Below, piece after piece: positions 1-13,106 of a stretch of DNA of 64,000 nucleotides. This stretch comes from Allolobophora icterica (lineage: Eukaryota > Annelida > Clitellata > Crassiclitellata > Lumbricidae). Within the stretch, counting starts at the first letter, position 1. Each line of letters opens with the position of its first letter. Where the stretch lies: positions 15,821,339 through 15,885,338 of the forward strand of contig OY744610.1 of the NCBI GenBank assembly GCA_963556255.1, written 5' to 3'. Below the pieces are notes generated by a model. That model was not told where the DNA came from and ran no database searches. It was given only the letters and a program-made list of their open reading frames with translations. The translations under genes were made by a program, and so were the position numbers.

Positions 1-1876
1 CCGAACTATTTTATTCCTCGAGCAAACTTGTTTCATGAACGCATGAACCAGAAAATAATTAATGCGACAATCAGTCATCTCAATGAATTCTGCCAATTTA
101 ACATTCTTAGTGATTAGTTTGCGGTGAAGTACATAAAGCCAATCTTAGAGAGAGTTTTACAAATTAGGGATGAAATGGAGGATCTGATAGATTTCGAATA
201 CTGGTTGCTCTATATCTGTGAAGTCAGAGATGGTGAGAAACTTAAAAACTTTGACGAGCAGTTTTCTATATTTGGATTCTGGCTTTGCAGTAGGAGGAAA
301 ATTGGTGTTGGCAGAGTTGAAAGAGGTTATGTGTTCCACAGGTATCTTAATACTGTGTGTGTCTTGAGGAATTTTCTGTGTGAAGCTCTTGATCGATTTT
401 TCTTTCTTATGCCTGTAGAGTACTCATCACGTTTTCCACATTTTGGAAAAGCATTGTTCATTTTACATTCCGCAAATGCACTAGGATTTAAACAAACTAG
501 ATGCGATAGCGAAGTGTTTACTGAATTTATTAGGGAAATTTCACGGCCAACGACAGTCGTAAGATCGAAATATCATAACTTTCCAAAACCCAGTGAAGGA
601 AGCCTCGATAGAAGTGTTGTTCTTTTCCTGAAAGCTCAAGAGCTCATGGAAAATTTAACTGGGTTAAATAGTTCTCAAGAATTTAAACTGGTGTCTGAAT
701 TGTCAAAAGAACTTCTTAGAAGTACAATACACTGTGATGATTTCATGTCGAGCGCTATAAAAGACGTGGCTTTCGTCTACCTTGCTGCTCTTCATTTTTC
801 GGAATCAGATTATGAGAATGCCATAGATCTCTGCTCGACAGTTTTCATCAATAAAACACCTGATGATGATGATAAGAAGGAGGGGGAAAAGAAGAAAGAC
901 GAGGAGAAGGAAACGATGAATGCGGGATGTTTGTTTTACATCGATGACGTTGTTAGAATAGTTGGATTTTATCTTCTTTTCAGGCGGATTCGAACCAATT
1001 TTCAGCACAACAGGAGACTCTATCTTCTTGATCTGCGCCTCACACCAGCGGTGCTTGCGCACTATCTAATATTATCGTCAAATCAAAGAAGGCTTAGGGC
1101 ATTCAGACTTAATCACGATGTTCAAAAGCCAACATTCCCGTTGGATGAAATGTTAGTGACTCTGACAGATCAGAAATCTTTTGCGTCTTCAAAAAGTATA
1201 GGTAGGGTTGTATGCGCGTATAAAAGAACCTATCCAATTAGTAAATTAGAAGACGCTGATGAACACTTTGTTCAATTGCTCTTGGAATATTCTTTAGAAA
1301 CTATGACATCATTATTTTTACAATGCGATCTGCAAAGACTTTGACATTCACTGCAATGTAGTTGATTGTTACCGTGCTGCGTATCTGTACAAGTTTCGTA
1401 AATATCCCGAAGTCTTGCATTTGTGTGAAGGAATTCTCGATGAGCCAGATCTGCAGAGCGATATGCAGGAACTTACATTTGCAAATGTAATTGTGATGCC
1501 ACCGCTTGACTCTTATTTCGACAGAGATATCCAGTGTATACTTGGCTTTCACACGCTTGTTTCCTATTCCTCGCCTCTTAATGAAGATCTGCTGAATATA
1601 AAACTCACAACATCGTCGACGTTTCAGCAATTTTTTTCCACACAAATTTACTCTGATAATCATTCACTTTCAAGAATTCTTGGCGAACCTTACTTTCTGA
1701 AATGTCATTATTTTCTTACAAGACATTTTCTGGCAAGATATTTGAAAGTGAGATGTCTCATCGACTGTAATTATTTAAACTCAGAAGTGATGTTTGAATT
1801 TAAGAAACTGAAAAGCAATCTCCCATTTGAGCACATGCTGCGTTGCTTTGTTCGACAAATACTTCGACGGCTTTAG
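1..1876 (+). pseudogene. Mab-21/cGAS-like + helical domain gene, copy A (5'-truncated, broken)
   Basis: The window opens inside the Mab-21 domain, at the conserved NYFIP..NLFHE segment, and reads to a stop at 1874-1876. It is closest to copy E (45843-48698). Two lesions are visible. A TAG at 115-117 stands where copies D and E have TGG (Trp). An insertion of about 4 bp near 1306-1322 shifts the frame inside the SLExMTSFY segment. The remainder (124-1344, then about 1325-1876 in another frame) keeps the whole C-terminal half, including the TPR-like segments around 781-845 and 1371-1440. A Lys/Glu/Asp-rich low-complexity run at about 865-920 is an expansion that copy E largely lacks. It is probably a pseudogene; a sequencing error could explain the frameshift but less easily the stop. 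The N-terminal catalytic part lies outside the window. Confidence 0.85.
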
Positions 1877-3469
1877 AATGTTAAAAGACGTTATGAAGTA
1901 AAGACATAATTGTATCAACCGCAGTAAAATTATACATTCAAATAACCAAGCAATAACCGTGATTACTTGCAGTGACTCCCTGATCGCTGAGCCGATGTTT
2001 ATATTCCAAACTTCAACGGAGGAGTTCTACGCGGCACTGCATAACATGGTTCTCAATCGTGGCTTTACAAAGTTTGAAAGACTAATAATATTTTATGTTG
2101 AGATAAATAAATGCGATCATGGTTGTCTGGAGGGGTAAAGTGGCATTTGCTCCATGGATATTGCAAATATTTTTAAAAAATAAAATCTTTTGATAATTGT
2201 GATTATTACAACAGCCCCAACTTGATTTTCAATGCGAAACAATATTAATAATTTATATAAAGTCCTTGATCAGTGCTTATTTCTAATTTTTTTCTATGCA
2301 ATTTTTGTATGCAAAAACGTCACTCCCACAGATGTTTTTCGCCCCTAAAAAGTTTGCCTCTCCGCAAAAATGTCTTGGTAACGCCCATGAATGTTTTCTT
2401 CCGCAATCCTGTAAGCAGGTGGACGATTTAATTTAACGATATTTACACTTATGAACCATAGCTAAATTATAAATCTATACTACACGTGTTTAACGGATCA
2501 TATTATATGAATAAAAACCTGGAATAAAATTCCACGACTTGAGCATGACACAAGCTTATTTTGTCATGTGTTGTATCGCAAATAGATCTTTGACACACGG
2601 TGATCTCTTCCGTTCATTCAAACGTAGGCTAAATGTTCCCTTAAAATGCATCACCTGATTCCAGATATTGATCTGAGTTGTGGCCCGACATCGGTTGATG
2701 CACTGTTAGTTAGATACCAGCACAATAGAAGTTATTTAAACAGTACCGTCTTAAGGCATGGGCACGCTGGGCAGTCGCCAGAGGTTTCATTATTTTAGGG
2801 GCCCCAAAATTAAAAGACCAAAAAACTTGGATATATGGACATGGACATGGATATGGCAAACAAAATACAGACGAATAGCTAATAATTGTAATTCTAATTA
2901 TAAATTTGTATATGTAAACGTGTGTATGATCTCCACGCGCGGCAGAAGTGAAACTTCTCAGCTCTAAGTGCAGGGATGGAAACGGTTTTTAGTAAAAACT
3001 CGCTTTATTATTGCTGTATGGTATTGCTCTATTATTTGAAATCTGTGTTCCCCAATGTTGTAATTGCACTCAGAGTGTTCATGAGCATGATGGTGACCAA
3101 CTGCATGTACACAGGAACGCCCGTTTTCAAAATTGAAGCTTATAAAGAATCAGCTACGCAGCACAATGGGGCAGCAGCGTTTGAAGTGGCTTTCACTCAT
3201 ATATGGCAGCAGCGCCAACATATGCATAGAAAATGACATCCTGAAGACCACTGACTTCAAGCCAATTATAAATCAGCTCTCTGCAAAGAAATTTCGCAAA
3301 CGATTGTGTTAAATAATAATAAATAATTCAAACGGTACCACCTCTGCCTGTGCGGTGTACCATTTTGTGGATTAGTTAATTGTTAGTTGTCAATTAGAAA
3401 CATTTATTGCTTTGATGTCTTATGCACAGAGCATCTGCCGAGGGCGCACCAAAACTAGACCGTAATATC
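1877..3469. other. non-coding flank of copy A
   Basis: No gene is recognised here. An AATAAA at 2106-2111, about 230 bp after the copy A stop, could be its polyadenylation signal. The stretch 2741-2815 (AGTACCGTCTTAAGG, then GGGCACGCTGGGC, then GGGGCCCC) resembles one end of a hAT-type MITE, but I found no matching second end. Two ORFs at 2758-2967 and 2976-3236 have no recognisable content. Confidence 0.4.
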
Positions 3470-4661
3470 CACTAGAGCAGGGGTTCTCAAACGGTGGTAC
3501 GTTTACCACTAGGGTAAGCCAGGTGTCGCTGAGGGGTACGCGAAAAAATTGAAACAAAAAGAAATTTTCTATGAGTTTATTCCCATGTTTCTTTGATTAG
3601 CCATTGACTATTGAAGTCACTATTCTACTTCCACCATACGCTTCTCCTTCTATAAATTTTCTATGAGCTAATGCCCATCTTTCTTTGATTAGCTATTCTA
3701 TGTCTGTGATATATTTTTAATGTTGAAACGTCACAGCCGCGTCGTTTATTTTTTTCACAACAAATAATCATTATACAAGTAATTACAATACTGCATAGTA
3801 GCATTTTAAATTTTAAAACCAACAATGGATAAATGGTTGAAAAACCAACCGCTTATAAGAAAGCCGGAACCTCTCAACGCATTGAACGCAACCGTTAGCA
3901 CTGAATCAACCGACACTGATACTCCAGATGAATAACGTGGTTAATGCGGTTGGCCTATTTGGCGGATATTTTCGGGAAACTAAACGACATCAATTCCAGT
4001 TTACCAGGCAGAAATTATATATCATTTCATTTACTGTTATTGATAAAAAAATTCAATTATAAAGAAGCTTCAGTTCCTTTTGTCAGACCTTGAGGAATCT
4101 CGTGTAACTTCATTTTCTTTTATAATGGAGAATGATCTTAGACTGCATGCTAATTTGATTGAAGACATGAAGAAACATTGCTCTCAATTGATATTGGATT
4201 TCCATTTATATTTGCCTGAACAATTTGATGCCAAGGAATGGATTTGAAATCCATTTTCGGAAGTAGTGTTGCCGGCAGATTTTTCAGTCCATGAAAGTTT
4301 GTTGAACTTTCATGTGATGGTGGATTGAAGAACGAATTCATGAAAGACATGTTGTGCGATTTCTGGCTGAAGCGAAGAGCTGAATATGGATTAATTTCTG
4401 GTCGAGCTTTAAAATTGTCGAAACAGGCCCACCGCTCACATTAACACTTTGTAATAGTGATTTAATTTTACCTTCTGTTGATATGATTTCATTCTTAAAA
4501 TTATATTTTAAATGTGTCCAACGCTAATTACAAGGGCACTTCGCGCTCGCCTGTTGTTTCTGATCAGACGGTAGGGCCTACCTTTGATGGGGTACGCCAA
4601 CACTCGATTTTTTTACCTGGGGTTACAATAAAAATAAAGTTTGAGATCCTCTGCACTAGAG
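3470..4661 (+). mobile_element. hAT DNA transposon remnant (ZBED/Charlie-like) with 8-bp target duplication
   Basis: The element spans 3478-4653 and is bounded by terminal inverted repeats CAGGGGTTCTCAAAC and GTTTGAGATCCTCTG. The 8-bp direct repeat CACTAGAG lies at 3470-3477 and again at 4654-4661. An 8-bp duplication with CAGGG-type ends is the hAT hallmark. Inside, at about 3825-3935, is a decayed N-terminus starting MDKWLK. At 4240-4370 there is a NPFSEVVLPADF-like segment of the kind found in ZBED5/SCAN-type hAT transposases, interrupted by stops. The element is dead. Confidence 0.85.
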
Positions 4662-5470
4662 AAGAGAAATTAACACAGAACTATGGTGGATATGCAATAT
4701 GAATATTGCATGTCATAAATTGAGACTGAAATGACATTATCGACTGAGAAGAACGAACAGTCACAGGAAAGGAGCTCCAACATCTACGGCCAGCAAAAGA
4801 TACCGGTCGTTCATAAAGAACAGCCTGCATAGGTCTAGTGTCAGTATGACCAGAGAAGAGAATTAATCGACCTGGTTTAATAATAATAATACGTCAAGGG
4901 AATAAGGATTGATTTTAAGTATTGTGGTTGGCCAGAATACAGTGTTTTATAAACTGTAAGCCCTAATTAAAATTCTTTGTGGAGCAAGAATCCAATGCAT
5001 GTGGACGACAGGGTTGACGATAGGAGGAGTAATCGTAATCGTAATCAAGAACTCCGAATTTCTAGAGCGTTACTTAAAAGCTAAGCGGAGAGCAGCAGCC
5101 TATTCACGAGCGCTGCGTCCAGTTAGAAGGGTTGTCCAGAGATGTTCAGTGGAAAGAGAGTTAGGAGGTAGTTTAAATGATCCGACGGAACGATCTTCTG
5201 ATCGCTGATGATTCTAATGACTTAAATTGGAGCAACGTAGGTCAACGATTTAATCAGGATGTTTTTGAAAATTTTAATTGAATTCAACTTAAACAGTTTT
5301 TTGTATGCTTAAATATATATGGGGATTACCAAGACATTTGAACTAGAATCCAATTGACACGCACTTTTCAGCCAATTTACATGATGGTTGGCTTTCGACC
5401 TTTTATGTCATTATAGATTTCCCAGTAGGGTTCGTGGAGTTGGCAATGCGAACAGCAATTTCAACGAGTA
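4662..5470. other. non-coding, nothing recognised
   Basis: The sequence is AT-rich and carries no coherent ORF, repeat or splice pattern that I can support. Confidence 0.4.
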
Positions 5471-5479
5471 AATTTATGA

Positions 5480-5800
5480 AGCGTTCGATCGTTTCCTTTT
5501 CTTAGATTCTTTTCGAATGTTATCATCACATTGCTGGCGGGGATTGACTTTTTCCATAGGCGTTAAACCCCCGAAGCCTTCAATCCAACTCAACCACGAC
5601 GCAGCGCCTAATAATGAAAAAGCATTGGCCAAAGGGAAACTGTCGTCAGATGATACCGAGAGTTGAAGCAACAGGCGTGTACTACGTAATAATACTGGAC
5701 GAAGGACATTTTCTCAGAGCCATTTATCGTTTCATCTTGTTCAGAATGGACGATTCTGTTAACAGCGTACCAAGTATTGCCTTTTTGTCATGTTAGTTGT
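5480..5800 (+). repeat. dispersed repeat R1, long form, copy 1
   Basis: This segment can be aligned by eye with 43540-43860. Shared landmarks are GATCGTTTCCTTTTC, GGCGxGGATTG, GCATxGGCCAAAG, TTCATCTTGxT and GGACGATTCTGTT. The central GCGCATCGGCCAAAGCAAAAGTG core is also in 25851-26010, 27151-27350, 52545-52740 and 57140-57260. The class is unknown. No protein with recognisable features is encoded. Confidence 0.6.
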
Positions 5801-6765
5801 CTTGAGATAGTTTAAACGAATAAAATTAACAGAATTTAAGGTTTTGTCGCATCCATGGGAGATGCGACTCGAGACGCACCGCAACCTCTGTTGAGACTGT
5901 TTCTGATCCATCGTCAATCGGTAGAGGCGCCTGTGTTCGCAATAACCCGCAAGGAGAGATTCAGCTGACGTCATCAATGCGTTGCGGTTTCAACGGCCAG
6001 ATGAAGATTTGTCTAGTGTTTGGCTCTTTGTAATAAGGCCTGGTCTACCGGCTGAGGCGCTTACTGCGTCTCAAAACTTGACGACTTTCCGTTTGATCGT
6101 CTGGGATAGCCGGAAGTGACGCAATCAGGTTACAAGGTGGGGTTCCCGAGGACAACTGGATTTTTTGTAACCGTGAAGCGTTCACAATTAGCGTTCTTTT
6201 GACTTACTGGAACCAATGTAATTAATTTAGGAACTTCAGATACCGACACTTCTAATTTATTTAACCTTTCTGATAGCATTTCTAGGGACTCCGTCTGATG
6301 TCGTAATATGTTAATTTGATGCTCCATCAACCTCTTTTGTCCTCCTCATATGTTAATCATCTGGCGCTCTATATAGTGTTCTGTTGATGTATTCCTACTG
6401 TATGTTAACCAAAGTTTCGCTCTGGATTACAATAAACCTCCGTTGCTCTTCATTCTGGCGCTCCATAAATATGTCGAGAAGTTCAAACATCTTCTTACCA
6501 ACACAACAGGACTAATTTACTTTTATATAATTATTTTATTTTGAACAGCTGAATTAAGATTATTCAAAGAGGTTAAGTCTAAGCTGATGCAGACAATTAA
6601 CATGGATTTCTACTAAGTCATTGATTATAGTTTATATTAACCATTGCAATTGGAACAATGGTGCTATAACTCTACGCACTAATTTTACATACAGGTTCGC
6701 TTTTAAGGACATCTTTCACAAATATCTGTAAAACCAGAAGCCAGTGAAATCATATTTCTTTCTAG
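5801..6765. other. non-coding, nothing firm
   Basis: A 66-codon minus-strand ORF (6130-6330) has a heptad-like leucine pattern and might be a scrap of a retrotransposon ORF1 coiled coil. The evidence is too thin to call it coding. Confidence 0.3.
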
Positions 6766-6767
6766 CA

Positions 6768-7960
6768 GATCTTCGGTGTCTCTGGGACTGCTTTAAATTG
6801 GTTAGCTTCCTACCTCTGCAATCGGTCTCAACAAGTGGGTATTGGTACTGCTCGATCGGATCCTTCTCTCTGCACTGCTTGTGTCCCTCACGGTTCTGTA
6901 CTCGGTCCCCTATTATTTACCATCTTCACATCACCAATCAGTCGCATAGCCAATCACTTTGGAGTCCAGGTACAGCAGTATGCTGATGACACTCAGCTTT
7001 TTATCGCTCTGTCGCCAACGGATCAGTCCGGTAAAGGAATACTAGAAGAGTGTCTCTCTTCAGTGCATGCTTGGTTCTGCTTCAATGGTCTTGCTATAAA
7101 CCCAGATAAATCTGAGGAAATCATGTTTGGCTCACGCCAGCGACTCCGGTCTTTCCCTCCTCATTCTAGCGTTGACCTTGCTGGCACTGTCGTTCCAGTA
7201 TCAAGGACTATCAAAACACTTGGGGTCACTTTGGACAGTAATCTCACATTCCAATCTCACATAACAAGCCTTTGCAAATCTTGTTTCTATCACATCAGGG
7301 CAATTCGTCACTTAAGATCTGCTCTTACCAAAGACATGTCCCAGACCATAGCCTGTTCTCTTGTCTGCTCTCGCCTCGATTATGCCAACTCTGTGTTTTC
7401 AGGCATTTCAGATCTTCAAGTCAACAGGGTTCAACGCATCCAAAATTCTCTGGCTCGCGTGGTTTTGCGTGCATCTTCCCGTTCAAACTCATTAACTCTG
7501 CTCCATCAGCTGCATTGGCTTCCTGTAAAATTCAGAATTAGATTTAAACTGGCCTGCTTGACATTTAAAACCCTTACAATGTGCACTCCTACCTACCTTC
7601 AACCACTACTCTCTCCTTACATTCCGCTACGCAGTCTACGGTCTTCGGTTATGGGTCTTTTGGTTGAGCCTAGATGCAGCACTGCCATGGGCTCTCGTGC
7701 ATTTCGAGTTGCGGCCCCCAAGGAATGGAACCGACTACCAATGCTTATCCGTTGCTCGACCTCTTATACTTCCTTCAAGAAACGCCTCAAAACTCATTAC
7801 TTCTCACTGGCTTTCAAACATATGGATATCTAATTGCTCTTCACCTGGCGGCTGACTAACCGCGCCTCAGATTCGCATTTCTGTGTGACTTTGCGCGCGT
7901 TAAAAATGTTTGTAATAATATAATAATAATAGATTCGATTAATTAAGTCCAAACAAAGGC
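6768..7960 (+). mobile_element. L2/CR1-type non-LTR retrotransposon, 5'-truncated reverse transcriptase
   Basis: The open frame runs from about 6770 (FGVSGTALNWLASYL) to the stop at 7831-7833. Reverse transcriptase landmarks appear in order: PHGSVLGPLLF (family: PQGSVLGP), YADDTQLF with the catalytic double aspartate at about 6980, LAINPDKSE, TLGVTLD, SRLDYAN, LHWLPVKFRIRFK, LRSS.MGLLVEPR, and AFRVAAPKEWNRLP. It is then followed by the typical 3' end and an AATAATAATAA-like tail at about 7912-7931. The upstream endonuclease and ORF1 are absent, as expected from 5' truncation during target-primed reverse transcription. The frame is uninterrupted, so the insertion is fairly young. It is closest to the L2/CR1 clades on motif wording. 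Confidence 0.9.
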
Positions 7961-7975
7961 GAACAAAGTATAATC

Positions 7976-8313
<338 letters not shown>

Positions 8314-8789
8314 CCCCTCTCTATTGCGCTTGTAAGCTATTTCCAGCCCAAAGAGCTAAATATAGACCTTACAGTACTTATTATTTGAATCTTTAGGTCG
8401 TGCCTTTCGTCATTCCTTGCCTAAAAATATATGCTATATAGCTTACGATGTGCGCCAACTGCTGAGGTATTGTGCATTATACACACAGGTGCTATAGAAG
8501 TTGCTATTGACTATGATGCTCTATCTGTATGTTATGCTTCAGTACGTGTCTCTTCGTTCACCATCTTTCACTTACTCTATTTGTCTAAGGTTTTGTAATA
8601 TAACGTAATAAAATCAATTACTTAGGTCTTATTTATTTAGCGCTCTCTTGTTTTGTCTACCATCAGATATACTCAACGCAACTACAGCGAAAAGACGTCT
8701 TCATTTGTAGCCAGAAGGTGTCACTAGCAACTACTTGAATAAAATGGTAGAGGCAAAGGAAAGACGATTCCAAATGATACCATATCCGA

Positions 8790-9215
8790 TATCTCCACAT
8801 ATATGATTGAAGTCTTACGCTGGTTCCCGATTACTTTGCGTAGCCAGTATAAAATCCTCCTTCTGGTTTCCAAGTCCCAGCTACGGCTTGCCCTAAATAC
8901 CTCTCTGACCTTATGCGGCAACCTCTCTCTGCAACTTCTGTTCGTCCTTTGCGCTCGACTGGCCACCATGATCCCTTTGTCTCTCGTACTAGACCACTCT
9001 GGCCCAACGTCGAGCTTTTGCTGTGACAGGTCCCTCTGCCTGGAATGATCTTCCCCGTCCACTACGAACTGAACTCATGACGGGAAACTCTCCGGCATCT
9101 TCTCGCTTGCTCAAGACGTTTCTGTTTCAGCGGAGCTCCTGCAATGCGGTCGCCTCTGAGTAGTAATCGCGAGAGGCGCCTTATAAATTACTAGATACGA
9201 TACGATGCGATCACG
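8790..9215 (+). mobile_element. L2/CR1 retrotransposon 3'-end fragment
   Basis: Decayed frames read LRWFPITLRSQYKILLL at 8818-8868, matching the LHWLPVxxRIxYKIL landmark. A segment equivalent to AFAVTGPSAWNDLP follows near 9010-9050, then a LKTFLF-type terminus near 9110. The 3' end has the usual GAGGCGCCTTATAAATTA followed by short repeats of GATAC. Frameshifts make it non-functional. Confidence 0.75.
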
Positions 9216-10060
9216 GACTTCATATGTTAATAGGCCTACTACGTAGTTTTCCTCTCAACTTTAACAAATCAACGTCGTCAACGCACGGATGTAGCGGTTG
9301 AAGCAGAGCCGCCACATACAACTGTGTAATGTTGAAATTGTTCTAAAATAATATGGCAAATGTATGGATTGACACACGCCACTGTCGGACATTGGAATCA
9401 TTCGACATGTACCAACGATGAATGCCAACATATTGCTAGTGCTGCATTAAAATCAGAAAATAGGCCACTATCATTATGGTCATGTAATATTATAATTATT
9501 TTTTTTCGCCCGAGGTAGAACCGTAGAAAAGACCCACCAAGCTCTAAGAAACTAAATCAGAGCTAAAGGTTCTCGTCCCCCTTGTGCTGGTCAAAAGAGC
9601 CCCTAAATTCCACGGCGCTTAAGCATTATGTGCAGAACTGATGGACAAACGCTGAAAAGGTTGCGTCGTCTCGCCACAGTGATGCGTCGCCCAACTCATG
9701 TAGTAACTCTAATCCTTATGGGATAAACTGGTGCGTCCCTGAGAGTGATGAATACTTGGTGCGCTTGCGCTCCGTGGCCAATTCTGTCGCTCCATTGGCT
9801 TCAGTCGACGACAGATCATGAGATCATTGAGATGGATGTACGACGATGGGAACGTGTGGATGATGTTTGTTATTATATTAGTTCTTATTATTGCATTTAT
9901 TAAGCGCCTAAATCAATTGACCATTATTCGCTTTCTGCTAGTTTATCATCGTCGTTTCTTCGCGGTTGGTCCATGACTCGAAAAGTTTTCTTCTCATCGC
10001 ACGAGTTAACCTATTCTAGATATTTGCAAATTGAATTTAATCTAAGAAGTCTCTGAAGGT
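9216..10060. other. non-coding, nothing recognised
   Basis: Neither strand shows a gene, a repeat with a second copy, or an element end. TAGGCCTA occurs at 9231-9238. Confidence 0.4.
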
Positions 10061-10070
10061 CGACGACCTG

Positions 10071-10382
10071 TTGGATAACATTCAGGACGAACGTATCGTC
10101 AATGAACTAACAACGCGGGTGAAGGCTGATCTAACGGCGACTATAGATGCGACTATAGAAGCTTCCTTCAACAAAATGGCTGAAAAGTTCTTATCCAAGT
10201 TAGAATGTATGTTGGACAAGTACACAAACCCACCTACCTCTCTCTGGAATACACCGTCTCATTCTACTCGCTCTCAAGTTTTAATAGGTAACCCCTCGTC
10301 TTCTTTTGCTTTCCTCAAGATTTATTTTCTTTTCTCTTGGCCTTGCGCACTGGGAGCGCCTCTGAACCGTTCACATTACTAG
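10071..10382 (+). CDS. short ORF of unknown origin, possible transposon ORF1 scrap
   Basis: The ORF has 103 codons. The first 55 or so residues have an amphipathic, Lys/Glu/Thr-rich helical character (MDNIQDERIVNELTTRVK and onward). The rest is Ser/Pro-rich and then hydrophobic. I do not recognise it. The composition would fit the N-terminus of a retroelement ORF1 or gag, but no neighbouring reverse transcriptase supports that. It may be a chance ORF. Confidence 0.2.
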   Translation: MDNIQDERIVNELTTRVKADLTATIDATIEASFNKMAEKFLSKLECMLDKYTNPPTSLWNTPSHSTRSQVLIGNPSSSFAFLKIYFLFSWPCALGAPLNRSHY

Positions 10383-12550
10383 AGGCTCTTTATAAATGTT
10401 TAAGTATTGTAGTGTACACTACACAACGCTCTATCCGGTTAGTGATACGATCACATGTTAGTATGAACAATGTCTACATAAGAGAGAATATTTTTTCGAA
10501 AATTACATAGGCCAGGAAAATAGTGTATCCGGATTTCTTTCTAACAGGAGTAGGTATATAATTGGTTAAATCATAATGAAAGTGACTGGGAGCTGATGCT
10601 GAGCGAAGAATTTGAAAACTATTACCTTAATTTTCACACCTTTTGTGGCATAAAAATTAGTGAAAGTTAACAATGAAAACATTGACACCGTTCCAAAGAA
10701 TATAGCAGACCGACCTCAATATTTCTAATTTATCAACGCAGGCAAACATTATGTGTATCAGGGAGAACTGACAGAATTGAACTAACTTGTTTGCTTCAAC
10801 TGAATAGAAAACTGTAATTTACAGCATATTATAGCAAAATGTTCCATTAACTGTGAGTATTTTACTGAATGATTTTTTGTATTAATTATACGGAAATATG
10901 GGATAAAATGTAGACTAAGTTGGTTGCTGGCTGACTACTATGCATATCAGCAGCCTTTAAACGTATACCATATCAACAGTGATAGGCGCAGACTGTCTAC
11001 AGGTGACTGGGATTTACTTACTTGCGGCAGCGGTGAATGCCAGCCGTGACCTGTCCTAATTACTGCTGACTTATCACTTCAATCTCGTGCAATATGATTG
11101 ACTATGACAACACGACCGAGACCTCACGCCGCGTGTCATCCGTAACATCACCAATTTAGGAAATTATTTTAAACAACAATGGCGGCGAAGATGAGCAAGT
11201 CGAATAATAATGTACAGTTGAGCACGTATATAGACCATCTGTCATGGAAATTATGCGACTCCTTCGATGTCGATGTAGTCGAAATAGAAAACCGTCGGAC
11301 TGTGAAAAAAATTTACTGAAAGTCCTGCAGGAAGCATGCAGATAAAATTCGAAAGGATTGCCGGATGAAAGTCAAGCCAAAAATGAGTGTTCAACGTATG
11401 CTGAAGGCTCAACCAACGTTGTGAAATCAGCTCTCACACGTATCTTACGTCAATGAATGTCATTTCTAGTGAATGTTCAATCATTCATTCATTCTGCGAA
11501 TTTATATAGCGCCTCTTCAACAGACCTACCCAGATAACGCAAGTGAAGTGAGTACTATATGCAGTGATTCGAAAAATTACGACTACGATACACAAAATGC
11601 GCTGTCCACAAGAGCTCCCGAGGTCGAACCCATATCGCTCACCTACTCGATCCAACGCGATCGATTTTCAACTCGCCTACTATTTTCAAATCAGACGCAC
11701 TGATAAGAAATAGACAAATGTCATTGAATTATTAATTGTATTAGAATCACTCATACACTAGTTCAAAGTTCATGACATGATTACATACAAATATAAGATA
11801 TAGGCCTACAAAGATTCAACCCAATTGGACAAATCTAGTAGGAAAAATTATGGTAATTGCACAAATGGATATTTATTGGGGGTACAGAATTACAACTTCT
11901 GAATTTAAAATACAATCCACTATTTAACTCAACAAAAGTAACATTAGCAAAAACTTAACAAATTGCAGGCTCAAAGTGGTGTGACAAATTACTGATCATG
12001 ATAACTTCGTAAGCATGAATCTCTTTCATATCTGTCTTGAGTGGTTTATACTCTAGCCATTTATTGTCTTTCCCACAATACTGCATACTGTATTATTATC
12101 ATTATTGTTTGAGATTGTCGATTAGACTAATGAAAATGGGCCTAATTAATTTCGGGGGTGATCTGAAATGGCAGAGGATAGGGTGAAATGTTTGTCAAGA
12201 TACCCTCAGGGTAACTTGTAATCGATTTAATCCTACCTCCCGGTATTCTGAACGCTATTTCAGGTAAGGGGAAAGGTGAATTGGAGTAATCTGAAATCGC
12301 TATCCTTGAGCGGGTCTAATTAGAACATAAGGAAAGCCTTCCGAGTGCAGAACATTTGAAAGTACGGGTGTCTAAACTTAATTCATATTATGTAAACTAC
12401 AATGAAAACTAGTTATCATAGGTGTTACATTGCCAAAAGTAGTAGGTTTCGCTAATATAGAAATTTTAACAGGTTAAGCAATGACGCCTACTATTTGAAG
12501 GACCTACTTCTGCAAATATCTTTTATATTTTGTTGTCAGTATAACAAACT
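10383..12550. other. AT-rich non-coding; L2 3'-tail scrap at 11475-11560 (minus)
   Basis: At 11483-11525 the sequence ATTCATTCATTC..TTTATATAGCGCCTCTTCAA is the reverse complement of the L2/CR1 3' end seen at 61505-61555. Nothing else in this stretch is recognisable. TAGGCCTA occurs at 11801-11808. Confidence 0.5.
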
Positions 12551-13106
12551 TTAGCCTGAAAAATACTTTGCGTCAAAAACTTTCTGAAATTGCCGAAGTT
12601 TGTGTTCATGAAAACAACGAATGTTGTGCTCAAAAGGAAGACAAGCCTTGAGTGTCTTGAATTCGAATATTACTTCTCAGTTTGAACGATTGCAGTCGAT
12701 CAGACATCTCACTTTCAAATATCTTGCCAGAAAATGTCTCCGAAGAAAATAGTGGCATTTCATGGAATAAGGCCGCGAAAGAACTACTGAAATAAAATGC
12801 CGATCGCGGTAAATGTTTTGGGCGAAATGGTGCAAGAACATCACCATTTCACTGACTTCTATTTCACACAAACCTTCATTTGAAATCAATAAATAGCAGA
12901 CAAGTGTGTGAAATCCAAGCAAACACTGGATGTCTCTGTCAAAATAAGAGTCAAGCGGTGGCAAAACAATTACATTTGCAATTGCAAGTTCCTTCAAATC
13001 GCTACACAAATCAGACTTATCCAGAATTCGTTCACACAAATGCAACTGTAGCGCACTCAATGCCAAGGTCTTTGCAGATATCATTGTAAAATGATGTCAT
13101 ATTTTC

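Noticed and set aside
124..1344. Reading copy A as an intact 406-residue gene starting at 124
   Set aside because: The preceding in-frame codons (1-114) are clear family sequence. The start is only the first Met after a TAG that replaces a conserved Trp.
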